A stretch of 64,000 bases of DNA from Rhodocyclales bacterium (GCA_016235745.1 JACRJA010000018.1:1-64000); one strand, 5' to 3'. Shown: positions 1 to 9,140, counted from the stretch's first letter. A program made the numbers and translations. Notes: generated from the sequence alone by a model not told the origin.

Positions 1-1449
1 CGTGAACGCCATCGGGTGGAACATCTTCCCTTCCACCCCCGTCAGGGCGAAGATGGGCAGGTAGACCACCATGATGATGAGTTGCCCGAACAGCAGCGCG
101 CGGCGTGATTCCTTCGATGCCAGGAACACCTCGTGAAAGCGTTCCGCCCGCGTCAACGGCCTGCCGTAGTGCGCCTGTGCATGGGCCAGGCGTCGCACGC
201 AGTTCTCGACGATCACCACCGCTCCGTCGATGATGATGCCGAAGTCCAGCGCCCCGAGGCTCATCAGGTTGGCGCTCACCTTGTAATGCACCATGCCAGT
301 GAAGGTGAACAGCATCGACAAAGGAATCACCGTCGCCGTGATGATGGCCGCGCGGATGTTGCCCAGGAACAGAAACAGGATCACGATCACCAGGATCGCG
401 CCTTCCAGCAGATTCTTCTTCACCGTGGCGATAGCCTTGTCCACCAGCACGGTGCGGTCGTAGACCGTCACCGCATGCACGCCCTCGGGCAAGCTGCGGT
501 TGATCTCCACCATCTTCTTGTCCACGGCCTGCGAAACCGTACGGCTGTTCTGACCGATGAGCATGAAGACGGTGCCCAGCACCACTTCACGGCCATTGGC
601 CGTAGCAGCACCGGTGCGAAGCTCACGTCCGATGCCGACCTCGGCCACATCACGCACCCGAATCGGCACACCACCCGCGCTGCTGAGGATGACATTGCCG
701 ATGTCCTCAAGTGTCTTGACCTGCCCGGGGGCTCGAATCAGGTACTGCTCACCGCGCTTTTCGATATAACCCGCGCCCACGTTGCCGTTGTTGCGATCCA
801 GTGCCGTCACAATGTCCTGCAGGGTGACGCCTAGCGAGGCCAGTCGCTCGGGTATCGGTGAGATTTGGTATTCCTTGGCAAAACCACCAATCGAGTTGAT
901 TTCTGTCACGCCGGGCACATTGCGCAACTGCGGCTTGATGATCCAGTCCTGAATCTCGCGCAGATCGGTGGCCGTGTAGGGCTGGCCATCAGGTTTTTTC
1001 GCACCATCCTTGGCCTCGACTGTCCAAAGGTAAATCTCGCCTAGGCCTGTAGATATGGGGCCCATCGCAGGAGTGATTCCGGGAGGCAGTTTGTCGCGGG
1101 CCTCCTGGATGCGTTCATTGACCAACTGGCGCGCGAAGTAGATGTCGGTGCCATCCTTGAAGATCACAGTCACTTGCGACAGCCCGTAGCGGGACAAGGA
1201 ACGGGTCTGCTCCAGATTGGGAAGACCCGCCATCACGGTTTCAATCGGGTAAGTCACCCGCTGCTCGGTCTCCAGCGGGGAGTATCCCGGCGCTTGGGTG
1301 TTAATTTGCACTTGAACATTGGTGATGTCCGGGACTGCATCGATCGGTAGCTTTTGGTAGTTGAACACGCCGATGGCAGCCATACCAATGACCGCCAGCA
1401 ACACCAACCATCGGTGCTCGATGGCTGCGCGAATGAGTTTTTCAAACAT
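1..1449 (-). CDS. czcA: CzcA-family heavy-metal RND efflux pump, inner-membrane subunit (3' end outside window)
   Basis: The inner-membrane, proton-driven transporter of a CzcCBA-type tripartite efflux system exporting Zn/Co/Cd across the envelope. The first 483 codons are present, open to the window edge, beginning MFEKLIRAAIEHRWLVLL with the first transmembrane helix directly after the start. The heavy-metal RND signature near residue 400 reads DFGIIIDGAVVIVEN, including the charged residues of transmembrane helix 4 that carry protons in this family. Full CzcA proteins are about 1040-1060 aa, so about half is missing through the window boundary rather than a mutation. It follows czcB by 16 bp and is surely the last gene of czcICBA as seen here. 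Exact metal specificity (Zn/Co/Cd versus Ni or Cu) is inferred from CzcI and the neighbouring Zn/Cd ATPase. Confidence 0.95.
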   Translation of the reverse strand, partial: MFEKLIRAAIEHRWLVLLAVIGMAAIGVFNYQKLPIDAVPDITNVQVQINTQAPGYSPLETEQRVTYPIETVMAGLPNLEQTRSLSRYGLSQVTVIFKDGTDIYFARQLVNERIQEARDKLPPGITPAMGPISTGLGEIYLWTVEAKDGAKKPDGQPYTATDLREIQDWIIKPQLRNVPGVTEINSIGGFAKEYQISPIPERLASLGVTLQDIVTALDRNNGNVGAGYIEKRGEQYLIRAPGQVKTLEDIGNVILSSAGGVPIRVRDVAEVGIGRELRTGAATANGREVVLGTVFMLIGQNSRTVSQAVDKKMVEINRSLPEGVHAVTVYDRTVLVDKAIATVKKNLLEGAILVIVILFLFLGNIRAAIITATVIPLSMLFTFTGMVHYKVSANLMSLGALDFGIIIDGAVVIVENCVRRLAHAQAHYGRPLTRAERFHEVFLASKESRRALLFGQLIIMVVYLPIFALTGVEGKMFHPMAFT

Positions 1450-1465
1450 GTGCGTCGCTCCGGTA

Positions 1466-3064
1466 TCAATGGGTGTGTTCGGCAGAGGATTTGCCAAGCT
1501 CTGACTTCACAACAAAGCTGCCCGCCGACGCATACCGTGCCCCGGCTCTGAGCCCTTGCAACACCTCGACGCGCTTGCCATCACTGCGGCCCAACTGCAC
1601 GGGCTGGGCAATGAATCCCCCATTCACCTTTAGGAACACCACTGGCTTACCGCCGACGGTCTGAATGGCATCACTGGCCACTGTCACGGGCACGTCAGCC
1701 TCAGAGGAGGTCACTTCCACGTTGACGAACAGCCCAGGACGCCAAGCACCTTTCGGGTTGGCCAATACCACTCGGGCTTTGGCCATACGGGTTTGTTCGC
1801 CAATCAGCGACCCAACAAAGGTGATGACACCTGTAGCGCTGGCATCGAATGCAGTTGCCTTGATGGTCACTTTTTCGCCGACTCTAACCAGCGGCAAGTC
1901 CTTGGCTGGCACGTTGATTTCAGCCCAAACCTGCCCCAGATCGGACACGGTAAACACGGCAGCGTCTTCCTTGACGGCTTCACCGAGGCTGAGATGTTTT
2001 TCAATCACCAAGCCATCGAATGGCGCACGCAATTCAAAACGGTTAAGCCCCCCCTGAGAACCTGGGGCCAGCCCCAAAGCGGATAGCTTCTGTTGAGCGT
2101 TGGCCACAGCGACTTCCGCCTCGTGCAGCGCTTGCCCTGCTTGCAGATAGTCTTGCTCTGCGGAAATTTTTTGCTCCCAGAGCCGCTTTTCACGCTCGAA
2201 CGTGATCTTCGCCAGGGCCAGACGTTTTTGTGCGGTTTGCAGTTCACTGCGTTGCTCAGACGCGGCCGGGCTGGCAATGACTGCGAGAACCTGTCCCTTC
2301 TTGACTGCTTGACCCAGACTGGCCTGAACGCTCTCGACCACTCCTGCAATGCGTGGGACAACGTGCGAAGTCCGGTCTTCGTTCAAGCGAATTTCCCCGG
2401 GCAATTGCAGGACGGACTTGATTCGTGCCGCGCCAGCCGTGTCGATGCTAATGGATGCCGCTTTGATTTGCTCATCACTGAGTTCGACCTTCCCCTCTTC
2501 TTGGTTGAGCACGAACATGAAGGTTTCGTTGGCGGTCTGGGCAACGATGCTTATTTCAAACGCGTGCGGCTCCGGCACGACCTCGCGGCTCAACAGGCTG
2601 TCCTTGTCAGGTGCGAAATTTAGAGTCTGCTTCTCTCCGGTCAAGCGCGTGATGGTGGCGCTGACCTTGGCTGCGCCGCTGGGTAGAGGCTTGTCCTTAT
2701 CGAACAACCAGATGCGCAAACGGGGTTCGCCGCCGTCCTCGGCCAGCAACGCTTCCAGCCCGAAATCCCCCTCCTTGAACAGCTTGCCTCCATGCGGCCC
2801 CTTGGTCGGGGCCTCGTGGTGCTCGCCGTCCGCATGACCCTTGTCGTGATCGTGTTTGTCTCCACTGGCCTTACCGTGATGCTCACCATCACTGTGTGCC
2901 TTGGCTTCGACGTGGCTGCCGTGACCGTGGCCGTCATCTTCGGCTGTCTTGGTTGCTTTGCCGCCGAGAATGGCGCTGCCCAGTACAACGCCCGCCGCAA
3001 CGATCACGGCGATGGCGATCAGCTGCTTCTTGCTGACATTCAGTTTGTTGGTATCGATTTTCAT
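1466..3064 (-). CDS. czcB: CzcB-type periplasmic adaptor (membrane fusion protein)
   Basis: The 532-aa HlyD-type adaptor that bridges CzcA in the inner membrane and CzcC in the outer membrane. A single N-terminal transmembrane anchor (about residues 12-33) is followed by a His/Asp-rich stretch (about 43-90, with repeated HGHGSH and HDHDKGHADGEHH patterns) expected to bind metal in the periplasm. The rest has the usual barrel-sandwich (lipoyl-like) hairpin, with alpha-helical coiled coil around residues 265-330, then beta-barrel and membrane-proximal domains. The last residues again contain HTH. It is 2 bp from czcC and 16 bp from czcA, so the three genes must be cotranscribed. Length fits CzcB (about 520 aa). 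Confidence 0.95.
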   Translation of the reverse strand: MKIDTNKLNVSKKQLIAIAVIVAAGVVLGSAILGGKATKTAEDDGHGHGSHVEAKAHSDGEHHGKASGDKHDHDKGHADGEHHEAPTKGPHGGKLFKEGDFGLEALLAEDGGEPRLRIWLFDKDKPLPSGAAKVSATITRLTGEKQTLNFAPDKDSLLSREVVPEPHAFEISIVAQTANETFMFVLNQEEGKVELSDEQIKAASISIDTAGAARIKSVLQLPGEIRLNEDRTSHVVPRIAGVVESVQASLGQAVKKGQVLAVIASPAASEQRSELQTAQKRLALAKITFEREKRLWEQKISAEQDYLQAGQALHEAEVAVANAQQKLSALGLAPGSQGGLNRFELRAPFDGLVIEKHLSLGEAVKEDAAVFTVSDLGQVWAEINVPAKDLPLVRVGEKVTIKATAFDASATGVITFVGSLIGEQTRMAKARVVLANPKGAWRPGLFVNVEVTSSEADVPVTVASDAIQTVGGKPVVFLKVNGGFIAQPVQLGRSDGKRVEVLQGLRAGARYASAGSFVVKSELGKSSAEHTH

Positions 3065-3066
3065 GT

Positions 3067-4425
3067 TTATTCCTTATTCGCTGGCTGGGTAGCATTTGCG
3101 CCAGGTTCGCCGAGCACGCGGTCAATGTCCGCAGCCGTGCGATGCGCCTCAGCCAATGCTTTGAGGTATTGGGACTTGGCGGCAAAGTAGGTGCGCTGTG
3201 CGTCCAGCACTTCCAAGAAGTTGAACTTGCCGTTTTCAAATCCGACGGTGGCCGCGTCGTAGGCACTTTTGGCCCCAGGTAAAACATCTTGTTGCAAGAC
3301 GTCGACTTCCCTACGAATGGATTCCAGCCGCTCGCGGGCTTGCAATACGTCCGTGCTGACTCGTATGTTCAAAGCTTGGAGTTCGTCCCGCGCCTTGTCT
3401 TCGCGCTTCAACGCTTCCAACAAGTTCCCCTGATTGCGATCAAACAGCGGCAAGGGGACGGAAACACCGAACAGCAGTTGATTGCGCTGCAGTTCGGTGG
3501 GGCGTTTCACCCCTAGGCTGAATGTGACGTCGGGTATCCGTTTGCTGCGCTCTACATCGACCAACGACCTGCGGCGCTCAACCTCCAGCTGCATACGGCG
3601 CAGCGTTGGCGAAGTGGACAGGCGCTGCTGGACGTTGTCGAGCGAAGGGACAGCCGGAAGCTCTTCCACGTTGCCCGACACGAGAGTAAATCGCGGTGGG
3701 TTGGCCCCTAGCAAACTGGCCAAGCGTGCCCGAGCATTGCGTTGCTCGCTCTGGGCCTGTGCCAATTCGACTCGCACACCTGCTTCGGCTACCCGTGCCT
3801 TGGTTTCTTCGACCGGAGAAACCTTGCCCGCTGCCACGCGTTTGGCAACAGCATCGGTAGCGCGTTTTGCCAGATCGACACTGGCTTGAGCCAATGCTGC
3901 GCGTTCCTGTGCCGCCAAAGTCTCGAAGAAGGCAGCGACCACGGCGGCACGAATTTCGACGCGGCGCAAGTTCAGTTCTTCGACCGCAATGTCGCGTCCT
4001 CGCTCTGCCGCCGTGATACGGGCCGCGCGCTTGCCACCCATTTCGACGGGCAGGTTGATCTGCACACTTTGTGTGCGGGTCGCTGCCCGCTGGTCTTCCA
4101 GCGAGTACGCCAGTTCGGGATTGGGGCGAGCTTGCCCCTGGATCACCTGACCTTGCGTTGCCTCGATTTCCCGCCTTGCGACAGCCAGGTCTAGATTGCT
4201 GTCCAGGGCTAAATCGATGGCCTTTTGCAGCGTCAGGATCGTTGCCGCTTCGCTCTGCAAGCCGCTTCTGACGGCTGAATGATTGTCTTGTGCTGCTGGC
4301 AACGCCTGGGCGAAAGCTGCCCCTGCAGTGAGCGCTACGAGCAAGCTCATAGCAGCCGCAACTCTTGATGTGCGGAGGACGGAGACTGACTTCCGTCTTT
4401 TGTGATTGTGATGACTTTTCAACAT
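3067..4425 (-). CDS. czcC: CzcC-type outer-membrane factor (TolC family)
   Basis: A 452-aa TolC-family outer-membrane channel of the metal efflux pump. The N-terminus is a signal peptide: basic MLKSHHNHKRRKSVSVLR, then a hydrophobic core ending AGAAFAQA (cleavage near residue 40). The body is long amphipathic helices with two internal repeats, including the VEETKARVAEAGVRVELAQ stretch typical of periplasmic helical barrels. It is the first of the three structural pump genes, separated from czcI by a 168-bp gap in which I see no further gene. Family assignment is clear; the metal is inferred from context. Confidence 0.93.
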   Translation of the reverse strand: MLKSHHNHKRRKSVSVLRTSRVAAAMSLLVALTAGAAFAQALPAAQDNHSAVRSGLQSEAATILTLQKAIDLALDSNLDLAVARREIEATQGQVIQGQARPNPELAYSLEDQRAATRTQSVQINLPVEMGGKRAARITAAERGRDIAVEELNLRRVEIRAAVVAAFFETLAAQERAALAQASVDLAKRATDAVAKRVAAGKVSPVEETKARVAEAGVRVELAQAQSEQRNARARLASLLGANPPRFTLVSGNVEELPAVPSLDNVQQRLSTSPTLRRMQLEVERRRSLVDVERSKRIPDVTFSLGVKRPTELQRNQLLFGVSVPLPLFDRNQGNLLEALKREDKARDELQALNIRVSTDVLQARERLESIRREVDVLQQDVLPGAKSAYDAATVGFENGKFNFLEVLDAQRTYFAAKSQYLKALAEAHRTAADIDRVLGEPGANATQPANKE

Positions 4426-4593
4426 CCGATTCTCCAGTGATATTCAAATACACGAGGGAATCGGCGGAGAGCGATCCAAATGATCGCCTGCTCGTCGTCA
4501 CGTCAGCCGAGCGAGGTCGGCTTGATACGGTCACGCGCTAGGCGTATCCGTGCATTGGTGATGACGAAGGGGAAGGAACGCGCTCCCCGCCGA

Positions 4594-4947
4594 TCAGGCG
4601 AGGACACGCCACTGAGGGCGTTCAAGGCGTTCAAAAGGGGGCGACGTGAGACGAGCCCAGTAATCTGCTGTATCCAGAGATGAGTCGGCCAGCGATGCAA
4701 TCGTGACTGCCCCAGGCAAGGCCGACAAACATCCCGCGTGACAGGATGCGCAATCGGGATCACCACCGATGGTCTTGGCTGGATCGGAAGATGCGTCTTT
4801 GCCATCCGCAGTCTTGTGCTGATGGTCATGGTGACCAAAGTGCTTGGCTGCGGCACCGGTTTCGTGTTGGCAATAGCTGGCTGCAGCCGCCCAGCCAAGC
4901 TGTAGCGGCATAAACACCAACAAAAGGATTGCCAACCATTTACGCAT
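4594..4947 (-). CDS. czcI: CzcI-like metal-resistance accessory protein
   Basis: A 117-aa small exported protein. I chose the ATG at 4947 because it gives an immediate signal sequence (MRKWLAILLLVFMPLQLGWA); longer in-frame readings add unrelated residues that overlap the ATPase gene. After the signal come AASYCQHE, a His-rich patch (HFGHHDHQHK) and a CASCHAGC cysteine cluster, plausible metal-binding sites. Signal plus YCQHE plus HHxHQHKT is the pattern of CzcI of Cupriavidus metallidurans, a proposed regulator of czcCBA whose mechanism is poorly known. The position immediately upstream of czcC matches the Cupriavidus order. Confidence 0.78.
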   Translation of the reverse strand: MRKWLAILLLVFMPLQLGWAAAASYCQHETGAAAKHFGHHDHQHKTADGKDASSDPAKTIGGDPDCASCHAGCLSALPGAVTIASLADSSLDTADYWARLTSPPFERLERPQWRVLA

Positions 4948-4991
4948 ATGGGCAACAGTGTAGCAGCTATAGACTTCCCTGTACATCTTTT

Positions 4992-7226
4992 CTACTTGCT
5001 CTGTTGCCTTCCAAGCAACCTTAGCCCATTGAAGACCACCAGCAAGCTTGCCCCCATATCCGCAAACACTGCCATCCACATGGAGGCATTGTCGAAGATG
5101 GCCAGAAGTAAGAAGACCAGCTTGATGCCTAGCGCAAGACTGATGTTCTGCCAAAGCACGGCGTGGGTGCGCTTCGAGAGTCGTATCGTTTCTGGCAGAC
5201 GCCGCAGGTCGTCGTTCATGACCACAACATCGGCGGCCTCCATCGCCGTATGGGTTCCAGCAGCACCCATGGCGAAGCCGATGTCGGCCTTGGCAAGTGC
5301 TGGCGCATCGTTGATGCCATCGCCAGTCATTGCCGTGATGCCCAGTCGCTGTTGAAGTTCGCCGATGGCCTGTAGTTTGTCTTCTGGCAGCAGGTTGCCC
5401 CGCACTTCGGCTATGCCCGCCAGAGAGCCAACGGTGCGCGCGGTCGCGATGTTATCCCCTGTCAGCATGACCGGTGTCACGCCGAGCGACTTCAGGTCGG
5501 CCACCGCTTGGGCGGAGGATGGTTTGATGGTGTCCGCCACCGCGCAGATCGCCATCACACGTTCGCTGTTAGCGAGGAGTGTGACCGTGCGACCTGCCTC
5601 CTCATGAACTGCGAGGCGGGTTTCGAGTTCAGCCGAACATTGCCCACGCTCCTCGATCCAGCGGTGGTTGGCCAGCGCGTAGGAATGATTGCCGATAACA
5701 CCTTGCACTCCACGCCCTGCAACGGCTTGAAACTCTCCCACCTCTTGATCGGCGGTTGACAGCCCCTCTGCGATGGCTTTGGAAACCGGGTGATCCGACC
5801 GGCCCGCGAGACTCTTTGCAAGCCCCTCCAGCACCCGTTGATCAAGACCTGTGTCCACGGGCTCGAAGGCCACCAGTTTGGGCTTGCCTTCCGTGATCGT
5901 ACCGGTCTTGTCCAGGGCCACAGCTTTGATCTTTCGCGCATCCTCCAAGTAAACGCCACCTTTGATCAAAATCCCCCGCCTTGCCCCGGCTGCCAAACCG
6001 CTGACGACCGTGACAGGTGTGGAAATAACCAAGGCACAAGGGCAAGCGATGACCAACAACACCAAGGCCTTGTAGACAGCCTGCATCCAGGTCAAGTCCG
6101 TGATCCACGGCGCTAGCAACGCGACGGCGACAGCCAGGATGAAAACGGCAGGGGTGTAGATCGCGGCAAACCGATCTACAAAGCGCTGTGTCGGCGCACG
6201 GGACGACTGTGCTTGCTCGACTGCGTGGATGATGCGCGCCAGGGTGCTGTCCGAAGCGGGCGCGGTGACACGGAATTCCAAGGCTGCAGACTGGTTGATG
6301 GTGCCTGCGTACACTTCGTCGCCAGGAGCCTTGTCTATAGGCAGGCTTTCCCCAGTCACAGGGGACTGGTCGATGGCACTCTGTCCGAGCGTGACGACAC
6401 CATCGAGTGGAACGCGCTCTCCTGGACGGATGCGCACTGTTGCGTCGACAACGACAGCTTTGACGCCGACGCGCGTCCAACTGCCGTCACCTTGACGCAC
6501 CTCGGCTTGCTCCGGTGCCAGCGCCAGCAAGCTCTTGATGGCGTTACGCGCCCGGTCCACCGCTCGAGCCTCGATGGCCTCGGCTATGGCATACAAGGCC
6601 ATCACCATGGCAGCTTCTGGCCACTGGCCTATCAAGAAGGCACCTGTCACGGCCACAGTCATCAAGGCGTTGATGTTCAAGCGTCCTTGCCGCAGTGCGG
6701 AAAGCCCTTTACCGTAGACGGAGAAACCCGCCAGGGCGATGGCCACCGCGGCCAGCGCCATTCCAAGGGCTTTTGCTGGCCAACTATCTGGAAAAGCGAA
6801 TGCCAAGCCTTCAGCCGCCACGGCCAGCCCCAATGCAGCAATCAATTTGCCCCATGAGGCCCAAAAACCAGTTGGCGCAGCGGCAGTAGCTCCATCCGAT
6901 TTGTCTTCTACTCCGAGTGGTTCCGGTTTGAAGCCCGCTTTGCGAATCGCATCCAGTGCCAACCGCAGAGCATGATCCTCGGCAGCGATGGTCAACTCGC
7001 GGTCGCCCAAGTTGAACTGCAAGCCACGAATGCCTGCCACGCCGTCCAGCGCTCGACGGATTTCTGACTCTTCGGACGCGCAGTCCATGTTCGCGATCCG
7101 GAATCTATGTGGCTCAACAGCCGTTGCTTTAGACGCCATTGGCCCGCCCACGGCAGGCGATGCAGCGCAGCCACTTCCACAACCGCAGGCAGTGTCAACT
7201 TGTTGGCGTTGGTGAGTAGGGTTCAT
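4992..7226 (-). CDS. cadA: Zn2+/Cd2+/Pb2+-translocating P1B-type ATPase
   Basis: A 744-aa inner-membrane pump that exports soft divalent cations from the cytoplasm at the cost of ATP. In order: a Cys-rich N-terminal tail (CGCGSGC, residues 14-20); an HMA-like domain (about 40-100) in which the usual GMDCxxC is replaced by NMDCASEE, a variant seen in some Zn/Cd pumps; membrane helices; the CPC metal-binding motif (C395-P396-C397); the phosphorylated aspartate D439 in DKTGTIT; an SDHP motif in the nucleotide domain; GDGINDAP; and C-terminal helices. CPC plus these features indicates the ZntA/CadA subgroup rather than Cu pumps. Transcribed from the promoter shared with the divergent MerR regulator. 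The naming cadA versus zntA is arbitrary. Confidence 0.93.
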   Translation of the reverse strand: MNPTHQRQQVDTACGCGSGCAASPAVGGPMASKATAVEPHRFRIANMDCASEESEIRRALDGVAGIRGLQFNLGDRELTIAAEDHALRLALDAIRKAGFKPEPLGVEDKSDGATAAAPTGFWASWGKLIAALGLAVAAEGLAFAFPDSWPAKALGMALAAVAIALAGFSVYGKGLSALRQGRLNINALMTVAVTGAFLIGQWPEAAMVMALYAIAEAIEARAVDRARNAIKSLLALAPEQAEVRQGDGSWTRVGVKAVVVDATVRIRPGERVPLDGVVTLGQSAIDQSPVTGESLPIDKAPGDEVYAGTINQSAALEFRVTAPASDSTLARIIHAVEQAQSSRAPTQRFVDRFAAIYTPAVFILAVAVALLAPWITDLTWMQAVYKALVLLVIACPCALVISTPVTVVSGLAAGARRGILIKGGVYLEDARKIKAVALDKTGTITEGKPKLVAFEPVDTGLDQRVLEGLAKSLAGRSDHPVSKAIAEGLSTADQEVGEFQAVAGRGVQGVIGNHSYALANHRWIEERGQCSAELETRLAVHEEAGRTVTLLANSERVMAICAVADTIKPSSAQAVADLKSLGVTPVMLTGDNIATARTVGSLAGIAEVRGNLLPEDKLQAIGELQQRLGITAMTGDGINDAPALAKADIGFAMGAAGTHTAMEAADVVVMNDDLRRLPETIRLSKRTHAVLWQNISLALGIKLVFLLLAIFDNASMWMAVFADMGASLLVVFNGLRLLGRQQSK

Positions 7227-7247
7227 GATCTTCTCCTTGTTGGATGG

Positions 7248-7278
7248 ATTAAAAACCCTGTAGCCACTACAATGTCAA
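7248..7278 (-). promoter_or_regulatory. MerR-type promoter with 19-bp spacer and dyad operator for the cadA-like gene
   Basis: On the minus strand a -35 TTGACA (7273-7278) and a -10 TTTAAT (7248-7253) are separated by 19 bp, longer than the sigma70 optimum, as expected for promoters that MerR-family activators untwist. Inside the spacer is the inverted repeat TGTAG-CCA-CTACA (7259-7271), similar to CadR/PbrR boxes. The regulator gene starts 53 bp away in the other direction. The 104-bp intergenic region therefore probably serves both genes. Confidence 0.85.
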
Positions 7279-7330
7279 GTACCTACAAATAAAATGGCGC
7301 AACTTTCTTGCCACCGCTCAAGGTGAAGAT

Positions 7331-7795
7331 ATGAAAATCGGTGAACTGGCCAAGGCGGCTCACACTCAGGTTGAGACGATCCGGTATTACGAACGCGAAG
7401 GATTGTTGCCAGAAACGCCTCGCACAGAAGGTAACTACCGGGTGTACGGCAGCGAACACGTTGACCGACTGTCCTTCATTCGGCACTGCCGAGGGTTGGA
7501 CATGACGTTGGACGAAATCCGAGTCCTACTGCGCTTCAAGGACTCGCCTCACGAGAACTGTGCACAGGTAAACGACCTGCTTGACGAGCACATCGGCCAT
7601 GTAGCTGCCCGCATCAAAGAGTTGAAGGCGCTGGAACGACAGCTCAAGACTTTGCGGGAAAACTGCCGTGAATCTCAGCAGGCCAGCCAATGCGGAATTT
7701 TGACCGGATTGTCCACGGCATCGCTCCAAGATCACGTGTCAGCAACCAGCATGGGCCATGTTCATGGGGCACACAGCCTCAAAGGAAAGCATTGA
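7331..7795 (+). CDS. cadR: MerR-family Cd/Pb/Zn-responsive regulator (CadR/PbrR type)
   Basis: A 154-aa dimeric transcription activator that senses Cd/Pb/Zn and remodels the over-spaced promoter of the divergent ATPase gene. The N-terminal winged helix reads MKIGELAKAAHTQVETIRYY, followed by YEREGLLP. Metal-site cysteines are C77 (HENCAQ), C112 (ENCRES) and C121 (SQCGI), matching the three-cysteine arrangement of CadR/PbrR. The C-terminus is His-rich (MGHVHGAHSLKGKH), as in CadR. An AAGGTGAAG ribosome-binding site lies just upstream. The stop codon is only 10 bp from the first prophage gene, so the prophage boundary lies right behind this gene. Confidence 0.93.
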   Translation: MKIGELAKAAHTQVETIRYYEREGLLPETPRTEGNYRVYGSEHVDRLSFIRHCRGLDMTLDEIRVLLRFKDSPHENCAQVNDLLDEHIGHVAARIKELKALERQLKTLRENCRESQQASQCGILTGLSTASLQDHVSATSMGHVHGAHSLKGKH

Positions 7796-7805
7796 ACGAA
7801 CGGTG

Positions 7806-8273
7806 TCAACCAAGTAGCCGTGCCTCAACATCGCGTCGGGTGACAAGTCCTGGCAGCACACGTCCGCCACCGTAGATCCAACGCCGCAACTCGTGTGCTA
7901 CGCCCGGCCAATCCCGCTGATTGATCCGTCGCCGGAGCGTCGACATCTGCAGCCGTCCAGCCCCAAGGTTGAACGTGAAATCCACGATGGCCGCGAGCCG
8001 CCCCTCAGGCTCGGTAGCCAGCACCGGGCAGTAGCGCAGCGTCGCAGTCAGGGCCGTTTGCAGGTCGTGCGCCAGATAAACCTCGGCCTCGGTCTCCGCA
8101 ATCGGCAGGTGCGTCGGCTCGCACAGATGGCCATAGCCAATCGTCCAGTAGCCCGCTGGGCAGATGTACGGATGCGCACGTCCAGGATCGGCCTTCGGCA
8201 CGCGATGGAACCCCTCGAAGCGCTTGGCCAGCTCGATGGCCGTTTTCGGCACCTCGATCACCACTTGCGTCAT
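7806..8273 (-). CDS. Phage lysozyme (GH24 endolysin)
   Basis: A 155-aa T4-lysozyme-type muramidase that cleaves peptidoglycan at host lysis. The catalytic Glu is E20 in RFEGFH, and the family motif TIGYGH is at residues 44-49. No signal peptide or N-terminal membrane anchor is visible, so release should depend on a holin. The start at 8273 overlaps the stop of the upstream holin-like gene by 4 bp (ATGA), which decides it over longer readings. It is the last gene of the late operon. Confidence 0.92.
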   Translation of the reverse strand: MTQVVIEVPKTAIELAKRFEGFHRVPKADPGRAHPYICPAGYWTIGYGHLCEPTHLPIAETEAEVYLAHDLQTALTATLRYCPVLATEPEGRLAAIVDFTFNLGAGRLQMSTLRRRINQRDWPGVAHELRRWIYGGGRVLPGLVTRRDVEARLLG

Positions 8274-8746
8274 GGCCTCACCCGGTCGAACACGCGCCCG
8301 AGGAACCAAAAATTCAGCACCCCAGCCCACAACGCCTGATCCGCTTCCGTCCAGGCGTGCAGGATGGCCGTGCCCCAGCCAGCGCCAGCGGTCACGGCGG
8401 CCGCGAAAGCAGCGGTCTTGGCTGCGCAATACAGCGCCATGAACCAGTAGGTGATCACCGGTCGCACACTGACCGACAACGCGTCGGCCCAGCGCACGCC
8501 GGTCTTTTCGCCTTGGGTACGGACGGCTTCGCGCAGCGCATCGATGGCCCCGACGTTCCACGCCGCATCGGCGCTCGCACCGATTTCGGCCATCCGCTGC
8601 GCGCCGCGCAACTTTTCAAACTCCAGCGCCTTGTCTTGCATCGCCAGTTCGTGGCCCCGTTCGCCCTGGCGGTCCAGCCATTTCAGGATCTCGGGCGCCA
8701 ACCGGAACGCACCGCCCAAGAGTCCACCGAGCAGCGTCTCGATCAT
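8270..8746 (-). CDS. Holin-like phage membrane protein
   Basis: A 158-aa protein starting MIETLLGGLLGGAFRLAPEI, with a charged central helix and hydrophobic segments around residues 100-125 and 130-155. Position directly upstream of the lysozyme, with overlapping stop and start codons, suggests it forms or supports the membrane lesion for endolysin release. It resembles phage holins of the three-segment type, but I cannot assign a family with certainty. It overlaps the next upstream gene by 4 bp. Confidence 0.7.
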   Translation of the reverse strand: MIETLLGGLLGGAFRLAPEILKWLDRQGERGHELAMQDKALEFEKLRGAQRMAEIGASADAAWNVGAIDALREAVRTQGEKTGVRWADALSVSVRPVITYWFMALYCAAKTAAFAAAVTAGAGWGTAILHAWTEADQALWAGVLNFWFLGRVFDRVRP

Positions 8747-9045
8747 TGCGGGCCTCCCATAAGTTTCAACTTGATGGCTGCGCCAACGAGCAGAGCGGCC
8801 AGGATGCCGGTAGTGATGACCTTGACGGTGGTCTGCCACGCCGTGCGACGGGCATCGCGCCAGGCTTCCAGCAGGTCGCGCAGTTCACGGATGTCGCGGG
8901 CGGCGTGGCCGTTTTCCAGGCCAAGGTGGGTCAGGACACGCTCGGCTCCGCGCTCGGCGGCGCGGTCGAGCAGGTCGTCGAAGTCCTCGCGGCGCAGGAG
9001 CAGCATGTTCTCGACGAGGGCGGGGGCTTGGGTCGGTTCAGTCAT
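8743..9045 (-). CDS. Small phage membrane protein (DUF6127-like)
   Basis: A 100-aa protein starting MTEPTQAPALVE. The N-terminal two thirds is a charged amphipathic helix (RAAERGAERVLTHLGL, then AARDIRELRDLLEAWRDARR), followed by one hydrophobic segment (about 80-96). This layout matches the DUF6127 family often found in phage lysis cassettes; its function is not known to me. It could be a second holin, an antiholin or a lysis regulator. Confidence 0.65.
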   Translation of the reverse strand: MTEPTQAPALVENMLLLRREDFDDLLDRAAERGAERVLTHLGLENGHAARDIRELRDLLEAWRDARRTAWQTTVKVITTGILAALLVGAAIKLKLMGGPQ

Positions 9046-9119
9046 GGGCGGTCTCCACAACGAAGTTGCGGCGCAGGCTCATGCGGCGCAGCCGCGTGAC
9101 GCCGGAGCCAAAAACGACG

Positions 9120-9140
9120 AACCCGCCACGCGGGCGGGTT
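9120..9140 (-). terminator. Hairpin in the gap between tail and lysis genes
   Basis: AACCCGCC (9120-9127) pairs with GGCGGGTT (9133-9140) across a 5-nt loop. On the minus strand it is followed by CGTCGTTTTTGG, a late and imperfect U-run. It may attenuate late transcription before the lysis genes. A similar AACCCGCC hairpin occurs at 23110-23132. The surrounding 120 bp hold no other gene I would support. Confidence 0.5.

Noticed and set aside
7796-7840. Search for a copy of the ssrA 3' end at the left prophage end
   Set aside because: No match longer than a few bases seen, so no attL is claimed.
9046-9082. 14-codon minus-strand reading MSLRRNFVVETAHD before the DUF6127-like gene
   Set aside because: Too short, no ribosome-binding site; most likely part of the leader.
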